From assembly GCF_014202415.1 (NCBI RefSeq), contig NZ_JACHGR010000002.1, positions 358,543 to 422,542 on the forward strand: DNA of 64,000 nt, given 5' to 3'. The position numbers and the translations under genes are program-made. Shown here in pieces: positions 18,318-27,881 of this stretch. The notes under the pieces are model-generated. The model saw only the letters and a program-made list of their open reading frames with translations. It made no database searches and had not been told where the DNA came from. Position 1 is the first letter of the stretch. Each line of letters opens with the position of its first letter. Source of the DNA: Tolumonas osonensis (lineage in GTDB: Bacteria; Pseudomonadota; Gammaproteobacteria; Enterobacterales; Aeromonadaceae).

Positions 18318-19961
18318 GTGTCATTGAGATTTAATGTTAAAAGTCAGTACTTTACATTATTGCTGGCAAGTTATTTTACGGTCATTCTCAACTACCCGTT
18401 TTTCCGTGAATCGTGGAAAGTGCTGGGCAAAATCGACCAGGTGAAAGCAGGCTTTATTGTTTCCATTCCTTTTTTCGTGCTGTTTGCCTTAATCATTCTT
18501 TTTTCGCTGTTCACGATCAAATACATCAGCAAACCGCTCTTCATCTTTCTGACGGTATCATCTTCGCTGGTGTTCTACGCCGGGCTCGCCTATGGCGTCG
18601 TGTTTGATTACGGCATGATTCAGAATTCATCTCAGACCAACCTCTCTGAAGCATCCAGTTATCTCAATGCGTCGCTGGTGATCAGTTTCATTCTGACCGG
18701 GGTTGTACCGGCGTTTCTGATAACCCGAACCAACATTATCTACCGGCCGCTGTTTAAAGAAGTTTTAAGTAAAACCGCCCTGATGGGACTTTCCGTCCTG
18801 GGGCTGCTGATTATTGCGTCTTTCTACTATCAGGATTACGCCTCTATCGGACGTAACAATAAATATCTGCAGAAATATATCGTTCCGACCCAGTACGTCT
18901 GGAGCGGTTATAAGTATCTGAAGAAGAACTACTTCACTACCCCGCTGGTTTATCAGCAACTGGGGCTGGATGCGAAAAAAGCGGTCGCCGCGACAGTTAC
19001 TCGTCCGCAGATCACCGTCATGGCACTGGGTGAAACCGCCCGTGCAATGAACTACCGCTATAACGGTTATTCCCGTGATACCAACCCGTTTACCGCGTCT
19101 GATGACTTGATTTCTTTCCGTCAGGTATCCTCTTGCGGCACCGCCACCGCGGTGTCTGTGCCCTGCATGTTTTCATTCATGGGCCGCTCGGATTATGATG
19201 AAAACCGCGCCGCCAACCAGGATAACGTGCTGGATGTGATCCAGCGTGGCAGCGTCAATGTGCAGTGGATTGACAACGATGGCGGCTGTAAGGGAGTTTG
19301 CGGACGCGTTCCGACCCTGAATATCAGCATCAAGACTGATTCACCGCTGTGCGATGGTGAATACTGTTTCGATGAAATACTGCTGCCCGAACTGGAAAAA
19401 GCGCTGGCGAAAGCAAACGGCAAGGACACCATGGTGGTATTGCATCTGATTGGCAGCCATGGCCCGACCTATTACCGGCGCTACCCGGCATCACACCGCC
19501 GATTTACACCGGATTGTCAGCGTAGTGATATTCAGAACTGTACGCAGGAAGAGCTGGTTAACACTTACGACAATACCATTGCCTATACCGATTACATGCT
19601 GTCGCGGATTGTCAGTGTTCTGAAATCGTACAGTGACCGCTACAACACCAGCATGCTGTATATGTCAGATCACGGCGAATCACTGGGCGAAAATGGACTC
19701 TATCTGCACGGCACCCCTTATGCGGTTGCGCCAAAAGAACAGACGCATGTCCCGGCATTACTCTGGTTATCGCCTAACTATGTCAAAGAGAACCAGATTG
19801 ATATGACCTGCGTACGCAAAACGGCAGAGTCAAAACAGCTCTCGCAGGATTATCTGTCCCACAGTCTGCTGGGGCTGACGAAAGTCGCCACATCGGTTTA
19901 CAAGCCGGAACTGGATTTTCTCAGTGGTTGTCGGGCTGGCCTCGCGCCTGATCTCACATAA
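18318..19961 (+). CDS. eptA: lipid A phosphoethanolamine transferase, EptA type
   Basis: A 547-residue member of the YhjW/EptA (sulfatase-fold) family: five N-terminal membrane helices (to about residue 170), then a periplasmic alkaline-phosphatase-like domain. The zinc-binding 'LGETARAMNYRYNGY' supplies Glu239 and the nucleophile Thr240. 'SCGTATAVSVPCMFS', 'DNDGGCKGVCGR' and 'MSDHGESLGENG' are family hallmarks, with paired cysteines for disulfides. It would add phosphoethanolamine to lipid A and lower polymyxin binding; MCR enzymes belong to the same family. Start is GTG 18318. The upstream PmrA-like box suggests induction by PmrAB. Confidence 0.9.
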   Translation: MSLRFNVKSQYFTLLLASYFTVILNYPFFRESWKVLGKIDQVKAGFIVSIPFFVLFALIILFSLFTIKYISKPLFIFLTVSSSLVFYAGLAYGVVFDYGMIQNSSQTNLSEASSYLNASLVISFILTGVVPAFLITRTNIIYRPLFKEVLSKTALMGLSVLGLLIIASFYYQDYASIGRNNKYLQKYIVPTQYVWSGYKYLKKNYFTTPLVYQQLGLDAKKAVAATVTRPQITVMALGETARAMNYRYNGYSRDTNPFTASDDLISFRQVSSCGTATAVSVPCMFSFMGRSDYDENRAANQDNVLDVIQRGSVNVQWIDNDGGCKGVCGRVPTLNISIKTDSPLCDGEYCFDEILLPELEKALAKANGKDTMVVLHLIGSHGPTYYRRYPASHRRFTPDCQRSDIQNCTQEELVNTYDNTIAYTDYMLSRIVSVLKSYSDRYNTSMLYMSDHGESLGENGLYLHGTPYAVAPKEQTHVPALLWLSPNYVKENQIDMTCVRKTAESKQLSQDYLSHSLLGLTKVATSVYKPELDFLSGCRAGLAPDLT

Positions 19962-20015
19962 TCATACCGAATGGCACAGCGTCACCGCCGTGCCATTTCA
20001 ATATTTGTCCGTTCG

Positions 20016-20390
20016 TTACCCGCGAATATCCGCTTTTTCCGCGGACTGCATTTCTGCCATTAGTCCGCCGTTGCCGCTACCTGCCGGGATCCGGACCTGA
20101 GCCAGTTGTTCTTGGGCCTTTTCATCGGAGATCACTTTTCCGGGATAGCGGGATGCCATCATCTGTTTCATCAGGCCACCATTCTGATGACCGTCATCGG
20201 CAATATGAATCTTTGCCAAGCGCGCCTGTGCGGCCGGGTCGGTGATCACTTGTGGCTGATATTTCTTCGCCATCATCCGGGCCATCAAGCCACCATTGCC
20301 ATCGCCACCAGCAGCTTGTGCCGCATTCAGAACCAGCGCCGAAGCGAGCGCAACCAGAGAATTACGGATCATGTTTTTCATCTTATTCAC
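20016..20390 (-). CDS. small secreted protein with 2.5 'NGGLM' tandem repeats
   Basis: A 124-residue protein not recognised as any named family. Residues 1-26 are a signal peptide ending 'NAAQA'. The mature part consists of tandem units: unit 1 (about 31-68) begins 'GNGGLMARMMAKKY', unit 2 (69-105) begins 'QNGGLMKQMMASRY', and a shortened unit 3 begins 'GNGGLMAEMQ'. Each full unit has the pattern NGGLMxxMMAxxY, then VI[TS]DxxAQxxLAxxxI. A good site (aggag) precedes the ATG. It lies 27 bp after the reductase gene and is probably co-transcribed. Methionine-rich motifs hint at metal or redox roles, but that is speculation. Confidence 0.75.
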   Translation of the reverse strand: MNKMKNMIRNSLVALASALVLNAAQAAGGDGNGGLMARMMAKKYQPQVITDPAAQARLAKIHIADDGHQNGGLMKQMMASRYPGKVISDEKAQEQLAQVRIPAGSGNGGLMAEMQSAEKADIRG

Positions 20391-20417
20391 TCCTAATTCA
20401 GCATTGCTAACCTGTGA

Positions 20418-21047
20418 TTACGCGCTTAAACCCGCCCAGCTTGGCGCGATGGCGGTACCTAACCCGGCGCCGTAACCCAGATAGATGTTGAAACCAGCGA
20501 CCGCTTCAAGATAACGGGCGTTTTTCAGGGCACCGGCATCCACGACTTTAAAGCCCAGCTCGGTGGCAACGGTGGTGACTGTCTGTTTTGCCGCCGCGTC
20601 GTCACTGGCAACGAAAACCTGAACCTGCTCGCCACTTGGTAATTTCGCGCCGCCCGCCAGCACTTGCGCAAAGACCGTATTGAACGCCTTCACCAGTTTC
20701 ACGCCCGGTACCGCTTTGGCGATCTCTTCTGCGGCAGAGGTGCTATGACCGATGGTCAGTCCCATATAGTCGGCAGTCAGCGGGTTGGTAATATCAATCA
20801 CGGTTTTACCGCTCAGGTCACCGAGTGACTGCAGTGCAGCGACGGCATCGGCATAGCCGGTGGCCAGTACAATCAGATCTGCCGTGGCGGCTGTTTTTGC
20901 ATCGACCGCAGTAGCACCATTTGCCTTGGCAACGGCTTCGGCTTTGGCCTGATCACGGGCAGTCACTTGTACTGTGTAACCTGCGCCAGCCAGTTGTTTG
21001 ACGAAACCTGAACCCATGTTGCCTGCACCAATCACTGAAACTTTCAT
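20418..21047 (-). CDS. NADPH-dependent F420-reductase-like oxidoreductase
   Basis: A 209-residue protein of the F420_oxidored / COG2085 family with an N-terminal Rossmann motif ('VIGAGNMGSGF', residues 5-15), 'LATGYADA', 'VIDITNPLT' and 'VKAFNTVFAQVL'. Proteobacteria without F420 carry such proteins as NADP(H)-binding enzymes of unknown substrate. It is divergent from a LysR regulator gene (126 bp between ATGs at most), the usual arrangement for a regulated oxidoreductase, and the repeat protein follows it downstream. Confidence 0.75.
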   Translation of the reverse strand: MKVSVIGAGNMGSGFVKQLAGAGYTVQVTARDQAKAEAVAKANGATAVDAKTAATADLIVLATGYADAVAALQSLGDLSGKTVIDITNPLTADYMGLTIGHSTSAAEEIAKAVPGVKLVKAFNTVFAQVLAGGAKLPSGEQVQVFVASDDAAAKQTVTTVATELGFKVVDAGALKNARYLEAVAGFNIYLGYGAGLGTAIAPSWAGLSA

Positions 21048-21185
21048 GTTTGTATCTCCATCGTTAATTTGTCGGTGTCATCGATTTGTTGATGACCTTG
21101 ATACATATATTAGTTGTAACAATCAGAAGAAAAAGCGCATCATGGACAAGTTATTATTGCGATAATCGTAATAATGGAGATGCGT

Positions 21186-22076
21186 ATGATAGACATGATG
21201 AAAGCGATGCAGGCGTTTGTGGCTGTCGTCGATAAGGGCAATTTCGTTTCTGCCGCGGAAATGCTGAACACCTCAACTGCGGCAATGTCCAGGCAGATCA
21301 GCGGACTGGAATCGCATCTGGGCGCCCGATTGCTGCACCGGACGACCCGCCGACTCTCGCTGACCGATGCCGGTCAGGAGTTCTATTCACGCTCGCAGTC
21401 CATTCTCAGTGATCTGGCGGAAGCGGAGTCGATTGTGGGTCAGCAGGTCATGCAGCCAAAAGGCACATTACGCATCAGTGCCCCGCTGTCGTATGGCGTG
21501 CACGAGCTGGCGCGGCTCCTGACCGGTTTTCGCCAGCGGTATCCGGAACTTCAGCTTGATATTGACCTTTCCGATCGGGTGGTCGATCTGGCTAACGAAG
21601 GCATTGATGTGGCGCTGCGCATTTCCCGCGCACTCAGTTCGCAACTGATCGCCCGGAAACTGCTCGATATTCCGATGATCATGTGTGCATCTCCCGCCTA
21701 TCTGAAGCAGCATGGTTATCCGCAGACACCGGAAGATCTGACAGAACATGACATTCTGAATTACTCCTACCTGGCAACAGGCGATAACTGGTCGTTTATC
21801 AATGCCGAAGGCGAGGAAGTGCATATCCGCGTGCAGCCTAAGGTTCACGCCACCAATGGCGATGTGCTGAAAACACTGGCGCTGGCCGATGGCGGCATCA
21901 TCATTCAGCCGGATTTTATTGTGGAGCAGGAGATCGCGAACGGCACCCTGACGGCGCTGTTACCGGAATGGACGATGGGCACCTTTTCGCTGTATGCCGT
22001 TTATCTCAGCCGGAAGCATCTTTCGGCCAAGGTCAGAGCGTTTATCGACTATATGGCGGAGCATGCCCGCGAGTAA
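21186..22076 (+). CDS. LysR-family transcriptional regulator
   Basis: A 296-residue LysR protein with HTH in residues 1-60 ('MKAMQAFVAVVDKGNFVSAAEML', 'AMSRQISGLE', 'RLLHRTTRRLSLTDAG') and a periplasmic-binding-like effector domain. It is of the DmlR/YhjC-like group. ATG 21186 is chosen because GGAGA (21176-21180) precedes it; ATG 21174 overlaps that site. It is divergent from the F420-reductase-like gene and likely regulates it. Confidence 0.82.
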   Translation: MIDMMKAMQAFVAVVDKGNFVSAAEMLNTSTAAMSRQISGLESHLGARLLHRTTRRLSLTDAGQEFYSRSQSILSDLAEAESIVGQQVMQPKGTLRISAPLSYGVHELARLLTGFRQRYPELQLDIDLSDRVVDLANEGIDVALRISRALSSQLIARKLLDIPMIMCASPAYLKQHGYPQTPEDLTEHDILNYSYLATGDNWSFINAEGEEVHIRVQPKVHATNGDVLKTLALADGGIIIQPDFIVEQEIANGTLTALLPEWTMGTFSLYAVYLSRKHLSAKVRAFIDYMAEHARE

Positions 22077-22104
22077 AATGCGGCAATCAAGTACAAGACG
22101 CAGT

Positions 22105-22899
22105 TTATTTTTTCAAACCAAGAGGAATCATGATTTTAATAATAAACTCTGATTTCTCTTTATCAATGACCGGCCCACTGACGTTTTCGATCAGTATATT
22201 ATCCGGCCGTAAATGGCCCTGCTGCTGTGCATAATCCAGCAGCCATTTTACTTTGCGGTTATTTTCCAGACTTCCCCGTGAGTACATGCACATATAATTA
22301 TCTGCCTGAATTTTTTCGGGGAACAAAGACAATACCGGCTCAATATAGCAGTACATCTTTTTCAATGGATAACACTGCTGAATATCTGCGGAATCCAGGA
22401 TAAAACCATAGTGGCTCGATAAATACCACGAATCCTGTTTGCACAAATTCCGAACGGTATCAAAAAAATCAAGAATATCTTCGGTCTGTAGTTCAATAAC
22501 ACCAATCTGCTTTTCCGGAAGCGATTCTATGAACGGCTCATCCAGATTTTTTTTGGCCTGTTGTATGTAGTTCAGATCGTCAATCTGGTTCAGCAAATAC
22601 TGATGAGAGGCCGTCATTTGCTCAATCAAAGAAGCGAGCCGCCGCTGATAATCATCCAGTTTATCAATCGTTTGCTCACAGGCATATTGATCCAGAATGG
22701 TTTTGATCTCTTTATTCGGCACCCCGGCCTGCTGCAGGATTAGTATCATTTGTGCTTCAGCAATCTGCGATAAGGCGTATGACCGGTAGCCGTTAGCCTC
22801 TCTTTTTGGCTGTAACAATCCGATCTTATCGAAAAACCGCAGATTATAAGCAGAGATGTTGGTGACCTTTTCAAACTCTTTGATTGAGTAATATTTCAT
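22105..22899 (-). CDS. MerR-family regulator divergent from tannase gene
   Basis: A 264-residue MerR protein. The N-terminal winged helix starts 'MKYYSIKEFEKVTNISAYNLRFFDKIGLL' and includes 'REANGYRSYAL', followed by a coiled coil (about residues 75-120) and a C-terminal ligand-binding domain of the BmrR/GyrI kind. The frame stays open upstream to 23004, but the motif start fixes the Met at 22899. The palindrome 22989-23015 in the divergent promoter is its probable operator. It likely responds to an aromatic ester or acid. Confidence 0.8.
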   Translation of the reverse strand: MKYYSIKEFEKVTNISAYNLRFFDKIGLLQPKREANGYRSYALSQIAEAQMILILQQAGVPNKEIKTILDQYACEQTIDKLDDYQRRLASLIEQMTASHQYLLNQIDDLNYIQQAKKNLDEPFIESLPEKQIGVIELQTEDILDFFDTVRNLCKQDSWYLSSHYGFILDSADIQQCYPLKKMYCYIEPVLSLFPEKIQADNYMCMYSRGSLENNRKVKWLLDYAQQQGHLRPDNILIENVSGPVIDKEKSEFIIKIMIPLGLKK

Positions 22900-22979
22900 A
22901 CATAAAATCGATAATGTGACACCGTACCGGTTTTCAGCAAACTCCCGTCGAAAACACTGCACACCAAAAATAATCCGAC

Positions 22980-23015
22980 TTGACCTTAGAGATACTCTAA
23001 CCACTAGAGTATCTC
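22980..23015 (+). promoter_or_regulatory. MerR-type promoter/operator before the tannase gene
   Basis: A perfect inverted repeat, GAGATACTCTA (22989-22999) and TAGAGTATCTC (23005-23015), is separated by 5 bp. It lies in the spacer between TTGACC (22980-22985) and TAGAGT (23005-23010). The spacer is 19 bp, the lengthened distance that MerR activators correct by untwisting DNA. It reads toward the tannase gene. Confidence 0.7.
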
Positions 23016-23084
23016 AGTTGCTGGTTCAAACAAAGACAAAACCAGCACGAATATCATCATCAATAACGACATATTGGGTGAACT

Positions 23085-24821
23085 ATGGGAAAAGATCTTT
23101 TTCGGATAACACAGGTTGCGATGATCGGCATATCGTTGTTTTCCAGTCATTATTTATATGCAGCGACAACCACGATCGAAGGAAAACCAGACGGAGCCTC
23201 GCTTGCTCAGTCTATAAAACCTGTGACCTCCTGCTCATCATTAGCCAGCGTGGATTTGACTGTCATTGGTGGCGCCGGCAGTAACGTCACATCGGCAACT
23301 GCGTCCGTGATTGACGGGCAATCGGTTTGTACCGTAGAAGGGGTATTAGCGCCCAGCATCGGTTTTAAGGTGAAATTGCCGGAAAACAACTGGCAGCAAC
23401 GTTTTCTGCAGATCGGCTGTGGTGGCCTGTGTGGCAGCATTTCTGAACAGGTCGGAGCCGCAAGCGGCTGTGAGCCAGTCACCAATGGCGAGTTCGTGAT
23501 TTCCGCTACCGATATGGGCCATCAGGGCATGGGTGGCGAGTTTGGTAAAGATCCGCAAAAACGGGCCGACTTTGCCTTCCGCTCCCTGCACCTGACCTCT
23601 GTGACATCCAAAGCCCTGATCAAGGCGTTCTACGGAAAAGATCCGGCCTATTCCTATTTCAGCGGCTGCTCCGATGGCGGGCGTGAAGCGTTAATTGAAG
23701 CGCAGCGTTATCCGGACGATTTCGATGGCATCATTGCCGGCGCTCCTGCGATGAACTTCGAAGTGCAGAACGGCATCTATCACCCCTGGCTGGCGCAGTC
23801 CAATACTGGTAAAGATGGCAAACCGATCGTACTGGCTAACCGCCTACCGCTGATCCATCAAGCCGTGCTGGAAAAATGTGACACCCTGGATGGACAAAAA
23901 GATGGTCTGATTTCCGAGCCGCTTTCCTGCCAGTTTGACCCGGCAATATTGCAATGCAAAACAGGTGAAAAAGACGCCGCTGACTGCCTGACCCAGGAAG
24001 AGGTCACTGCGGTGCAGCGTTTCTATAAAGGCCCGACCGACCCAACTACCGGTAAAAGCATGATCGCTGGCGGCCCCCTGCCCGGCTCTGAACTGGCATG
24101 GGCTGGTGTGTTTGTGCCAAACAGCAAAGATGAGCCGATCTTCAGCAAAATCATTGCCAGCGGTGCCCGTAGCGTTTTATTCAAAGACATTCCGGATGAT
24201 ACCAACTTCAGTTTTTCCACGATGAAGTTTGATAGCAAGCTGTTTGCCGATCTGAAAGCAATGCACAGCTTCTACGATTCCACTAATCCTGATTTGTCCG
24301 CCTTCTATGCGCGTGGCGGTAAATTGATCCTGTGGCATGGCTGGGCCGATCAACACATCTCTCCGGTAAACACCATCGAGTATCACAAAGCGGTTGTGAA
24401 ATTCATGGGCGAGAAGAAAGCCAGCGCGTTTGAACGTTTATACCTGCTGCCGGGCATGTACCACTGTGAGGGTGGCGAAGGTCCTAACCAGATTGATTTG
24501 CTGACACCAATGATGAACTGGGTCGAACAAGGCCATGCGCCACAGGCTATTCTGGCCAAAAAACCGCATGTGGATGAGAAGACCGATTTCGGCACGCCGG
24601 TGCGGGATAAGAAAGGTGGTGATGCTGCTGCCAAGCCCGTAGCACAGACCAAAATCGATGCCACTCGTCCGGTCTATCCGTTCCCTTATATCGCGGTGTA
24701 TAAAAAACACGGGGATGTGAATGAAGCGGAGAATTACCAGCCGGTGAAAATGAAAAATGCCGGGAAATCGCCAGACTGGCTGGGGAATGATCTGTTTAAG
24801 CCCTATCCGTTGATCAATTAA
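23085..24821 (+). CDS. secreted tannase / feruloyl esterase family protein
   Basis: A 578-residue tannase/feruloyl-esterase (PF07519) protein with an N-terminal signal peptide ending near 'LYAA' (residue 26). The serine nucleophile is in 'GCSDGGREALIEAQ', the acid in 'WHGWADQHISP' and the His in 'MYHCEGGEGP'. Cys residues sit next to the Ser and His (CS-D-HC arrangement), which in this family form a disulfide beside the active site. It would cleave gallate or hydroxycinnamate esters in the periplasm or outside the cell. It sits under a MerR promoter and ends in a strong terminator. Confidence 0.88.
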   Translation: MGKDLFRITQVAMIGISLFSSHYLYAATTTIEGKPDGASLAQSIKPVTSCSSLASVDLTVIGGAGSNVTSATASVIDGQSVCTVEGVLAPSIGFKVKLPENNWQQRFLQIGCGGLCGSISEQVGAASGCEPVTNGEFVISATDMGHQGMGGEFGKDPQKRADFAFRSLHLTSVTSKALIKAFYGKDPAYSYFSGCSDGGREALIEAQRYPDDFDGIIAGAPAMNFEVQNGIYHPWLAQSNTGKDGKPIVLANRLPLIHQAVLEKCDTLDGQKDGLISEPLSCQFDPAILQCKTGEKDAADCLTQEEVTAVQRFYKGPTDPTTGKSMIAGGPLPGSELAWAGVFVPNSKDEPIFSKIIASGARSVLFKDIPDDTNFSFSTMKFDSKLFADLKAMHSFYDSTNPDLSAFYARGGKLILWHGWADQHISPVNTIEYHKAVVKFMGEKKASAFERLYLLPGMYHCEGGEGPNQIDLLTPMMNWVEQGHAPQAILAKKPHVDEKTDFGTPVRDKKGGDAAAKPVAQTKIDATRPVYPFPYIAVYKKHGDVNEAENYQPVKMKNAGKSPDWLGNDLFKPYPLIN

Positions 24822-24832
24822 TACAGCTATAT

Positions 24833-24864
24833 GGAAGAAGCTCATGATGAGCTTCTTCCTTTTT
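24833..24864. terminator. terminator between tannase and NRAMP-like genes
   Basis: A 13-bp perfect inverted repeat (GGAAGAAGCTCAT and its complement) with a minimal centre is followed by T5. It may work for both converging units. Confidence 0.85.
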
Positions 24865-24907
24865 CCTGCTGAGAACACTGGTGCACCCTGAAGGAACCGG
24901 CATACCA

Positions 24908-26143
24908 TTACGCAAACAGCTTCGGGATCGAAATAAACAGGGTGTAAATACCCATCCCCGACATGATCAGTGCAACAAAACCGCCAAATACCGCCATCCA
25001 GACCGGATGCTTATAGCTACCAACAATTGATTTTTTATAAGCAGCAATCAGCATGGGAATCAATGCCAGAGGAAGAATCAGACCATTGACCGCACCTACC
25101 ATCACCAGAATTTTTACCGGTTTACCAACCAGCGCAAACACCATAGTCGAGAACAAGATGAAACCAATAATGATCCATTTCTGGTTCCGTTCAATGATCG
25201 GGCTGAATGAGCGCATGAACGACACCGAGGTATAAGCTGCACCAACCACAGATGTCAGTGCTGCAGCCCACATGACGATCCCAAAAATTTTGTAACCAAA
25301 ATCACCGGCGGCTAACTGAAACACGGATGCTGGCGGATTGGCCGCATCAATTTTCAGTCCCTGATAGATGACCCCTAGTACGGCCAGGAACAACACAACC
25401 CGCATCACCGAAGTGATCAGGATGCCTGAGACGGCACTGCGGGTTACCTGACCCAGTGCTTTTTGACCGGAGATACCGGCATCCAATAAGCGGTGTCCGC
25501 CGGCAAACGTGATATATCCACCAACTGTTCCGCCAACCAGCGTCACTATGGCCATGGTATCAATCTGTTCAGGAAGAATGGTTCTGTAGACAGCCTCACC
25601 CACCGGCGCTCCGGAACTGAACGCGACATAACAGGTCAGCACCACCATCACCACACCGGCAAGCTGAGCAAGTCGATCCATCGCCATCCCTGCTTCTTTA
25701 CTCAGGAAAATGCCGACCGCAATGGCCGCACTGATGATGGCTCCCGGGATCGGATCAATCCCGAAAATAACATTCAGACCCAATCCGGCACCAGCGACAT
25801 TCCCGATATTAAAAGCAAGGCCCCCCATCAGGATAAAAATAGCGACAATCGTGCCCAGCCCCGGCAACACCAGATTTGCGATATCCTGACCGCGACGTTC
25901 AGAAACAGCAATCACACGCCAGATATTCAGCTGGGCGCCGATATCCAACAGAATGGAGAGCAGAATTGCGAAACCAAAACTGGCTCCCAGTTTCTCTGTA
26001 AACACGGTGGTTTGTGTCAGAAATCCCGGTCCAATGGCGGATGTTGCCATTAAAAAGGCGGCGCCGAGCAAAACACTCCAGTTAATACGGGGACGCACAA
26101 CCGTCTGACTATTTTCCATAACCATTTCATTGCTAGGTTCCAT
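24908..26143 (-). CDS. ycsG: NRAMP-superfamily transporter, YcsG-like
   Basis: A 411-residue polytopic membrane protein, about 11 TM segments, of the NRAMP superfamily. TM1 has 'IGPGFLTQTT' where metal-transporting NRAMPs have DPGN, and the TM6 region has 'GGHRLLDAG' where they have MPH, so the metal ligands are absent. Bacillus YcsG, next to ycsF and kipIA, has the same context. Position downstream of pxpA (33-bp gap) suggests it moves 5-oxoproline or a related compound rather than manganese. That function is inference. Confidence 0.8.
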   Translation of the reverse strand: MEPSNEMVMENSQTVVRPRINWSVLLGAAFLMATSAIGPGFLTQTTVFTEKLGASFGFAILLSILLDIGAQLNIWRVIAVSERRGQDIANLVLPGLGTIVAIFILMGGLAFNIGNVAGAGLGLNVIFGIDPIPGAIISAAIAVGIFLSKEAGMAMDRLAQLAGVVMVVLTCYVAFSSGAPVGEAVYRTILPEQIDTMAIVTLVGGTVGGYITFAGGHRLLDAGISGQKALGQVTRSAVSGILITSVMRVVLFLAVLGVIYQGLKIDAANPPASVFQLAAGDFGYKIFGIVMWAAALTSVVGAAYTSVSFMRSFSPIIERNQKWIIIGFILFSTMVFALVGKPVKILVMVGAVNGLILPLALIPMLIAAYKKSIVGSYKHPVWMAVFGGFVALIMSGMGIYTLFISIPKLFA

Positions 26144-26176
26144 ATTCCTTCTCCCTGAACCAATTAAATAACATAA

Positions 26177-26932
26177 CTACATTGTTTTAATTTCCACTCC
26201 GGCCTGCAACAGCGCCTCTCTAACTTTTGTCGCAAAACTGAAAGCATGTACCCCATCACCGTGAATACAGATAGTATCTGCATCCAGTGACACCCATTCC
26301 CCGGTGACTGCTTTGACTCGTTTTTCAGTCACCATGGTTAATACCTGCTGTACTGCTTCATCATCTGACTGCAGCAGCGCATTCGGTTGTGTACGCGGAG
26401 TCAGAGAGCCATCAGCCTGATAGGTGCGATCAGCGAAAACCTCACTGGCAACCTTAAGCCCCACCTCTTTCCCGGCCCGGATCAATTCACTGCCCGCTAA
26501 TCCGTACAGCACCAGTAAGGGATCGATATCTTTCACTGCCCGTGCAATTGCACAGGCCAGCGCTTTGTCTTTTGCAGCCATGTTGTAAAGTGCACCGTGC
26601 GGTTTCACATGATGCAGAGCAATACCGGTCGTTCTGGCAAAACCGAGCAAAGCGCCGACCTGATAAACCACCATGTCATAGGCTTCCTGAGCGGAAATCT
26701 GCATATTCCGGCGACCAAATCCAACCAAATCCGGCAGACCAGGATGCGCCCCAACAGCAACGTTTTGGCTGACAGCCGTTTCCAGCGTTTTACGCATCAC
26801 TGACGGATCACCGGCATGGAACCCGCAGGCAATGTTGGCTGAGCTGACCAGCGGCATGATCTGCATATCACTTCCCAACTGATAGACGCCGAAGCTCTCG
26901 CCCATATCACAATTCAAATCAACCTGAGCCAT
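26177..26932 (-). CDS. pxpA: 5-oxoprolinase subunit A (LamB/YcsF family)
   Basis: A 251-residue LamB/YcsF protein with the N-terminal signature '[11 protein letters not shown]', '[13 protein letters not shown]', '[16 protein letters not shown]' and '[11 protein letters not shown]'. Together with PxpB and PxpC it performs ATP-dependent opening of 5-oxoproline (pyroglutamate) to glutamate, clearing a damage product and recovering nitrogen. pxpC ends one base after its start codon region (26934 vs 26932), so translation is likely coupled. Confidence 0.92.
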   Translation of the reverse strand: MAQVDLNCDMGESFGVYQLGSDMQIMPLVSSANIACGFHAGDPSVMRKTLETAVSQNVAVGAHPGLPDLVGFGRRNMQISAQEAYDMVVYQVGALLGFARTTGIALHHVKPHGALYNMAAKDKALACAIARAVKDIDPLLVLYGLAGSELIRAGKEVGLKVASEVFADRTYQADGSLTPRTQPNALLQSDDEAVQQVLTMVTEKRVKAVTGEWVSLDADTICIHGDGVHAFSFATKVREALLQAGVEIKTM

Positions 26933-26933
26933 T

Positions 26934-27881
26934 TCAATATCCTTCTGCTAATGTCAGCGAAATCCGTTCCAGATAACGTTGCTGCTGTGCTTTGGCGATC
27001 GCCGCCTCATCACGGGAAACACGTTTGAAATGTACAAATGCGCCGGGACGTAACTGCCCTACCCGCCATAAATCGGACTGAATAATAGTGGCGATGCGAG
27101 GATAACCACCGGTTGCCTGCGCTTCAGCGGCCAGAATGATTGGCTGCCCGTTTGGAGGAACCTGGATCACCCCGGGAAATACGCCATGCGATAACAGATC
27201 GGCCGATTCAATTCGCTGCAACATTTCCCCTTCCAGACGGAAACCCATCCGATTACTGTCTGCTGTAACCTTCCAGCCATGATTGAAAAATGCATCCTGC
27301 ATTTTTGCATCGAACTGTTCACATTCCGGTCCAGCCAGAACGCGGATCTCATGATTCAACGCTGGCAATAACACCCCTCGGTTTTTCAGCTGTTTCGGGT
27401 TTTTCTTACCGATTGGCAATACATCGCCATTCTGCAGTTTTCGTCCCTGCCAGCCACCGAATACCCCCTGCACATCGGTTGATTTCGAGCCCATTAACTC
27501 CGGGACATCAATACCACCATCCACGGCCAGATAAGCACACAGACCATTACGAGGCATACCAATCACCAGTTCGTCACCGGCGCGGGCACGTTTTGTCCAG
27601 CCCAGTAACACCGGTTTGCCGTTCAGCGTGGCAAAACACTCACAGCCCGTCAGCGCGAACCAAATCTCTTTTAAGAACCGTATCCGGGTATTGCCGAACA
27701 ACAGTTCCAGCCCGGCGGCATTATCAGAATTACCCACCAGCCGGTTAGCCAGACGAAGTGATAATCCGTCCAGCGCCCCCGCACGGCTGACCCCCTGATG
27801 ACGAGATCCTGACCGTCCCAGATCCTGCACCGTCACTAACGGACCAGCCTGCACAATTTCAATCCGTTTTGAATCAGGCAT
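26934..27881 (-). CDS. pxpC: 5-oxoprolinase subunit C (KipA / carboxyltransferase-like)
   Basis: A 315-residue KipA/allophanate-hydrolase-subunit-2 protein (CT_A_B fold). Family blocks seen are '[26 protein letters not shown]', '[13 protein letters not shown]', '[11 protein letters not shown]' and '[35 protein letters not shown]' (given here in parts across the middle and end). It forms the active complex with PxpB. It overlaps pxpB by 8 bp. Confidence 0.9.
   Translation of the reverse strand: MPDSKRIEIVQAGPLVTVQDLGRSGSRHQGVSRAGALDGLSLRLANRLVGNSDNAAGLELLFGNTRIRFLKEIWFALTGCECFATLNGKPVLLGWTKRARAGDELVIGMPRNGLCAYLAVDGGIDVPELMGSKSTDVQGVFGGWQGRKLQNGDVLPIGKKNPKQLKNRGVLLPALNHEIRVLAGPECEQFDAKMQDAFFNHGWKVTADSNRMGFRLEGEMLQRIESADLLSHGVFPGVIQVPPNGQPIILAAEAQATGGYPRIATIIQSDLWRVGQLRPGAFVHFKRVSRDEAAIAKAQQQRYLERISLTLAEGY

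Noticed and set aside
18318..19961. Possible acquired mcr colistin-resistance gene
   Set aside because: The protein is EptA-like and shows no mobile element nearby; a chromosomal eptA behind a PmrA-like box is the better reading.
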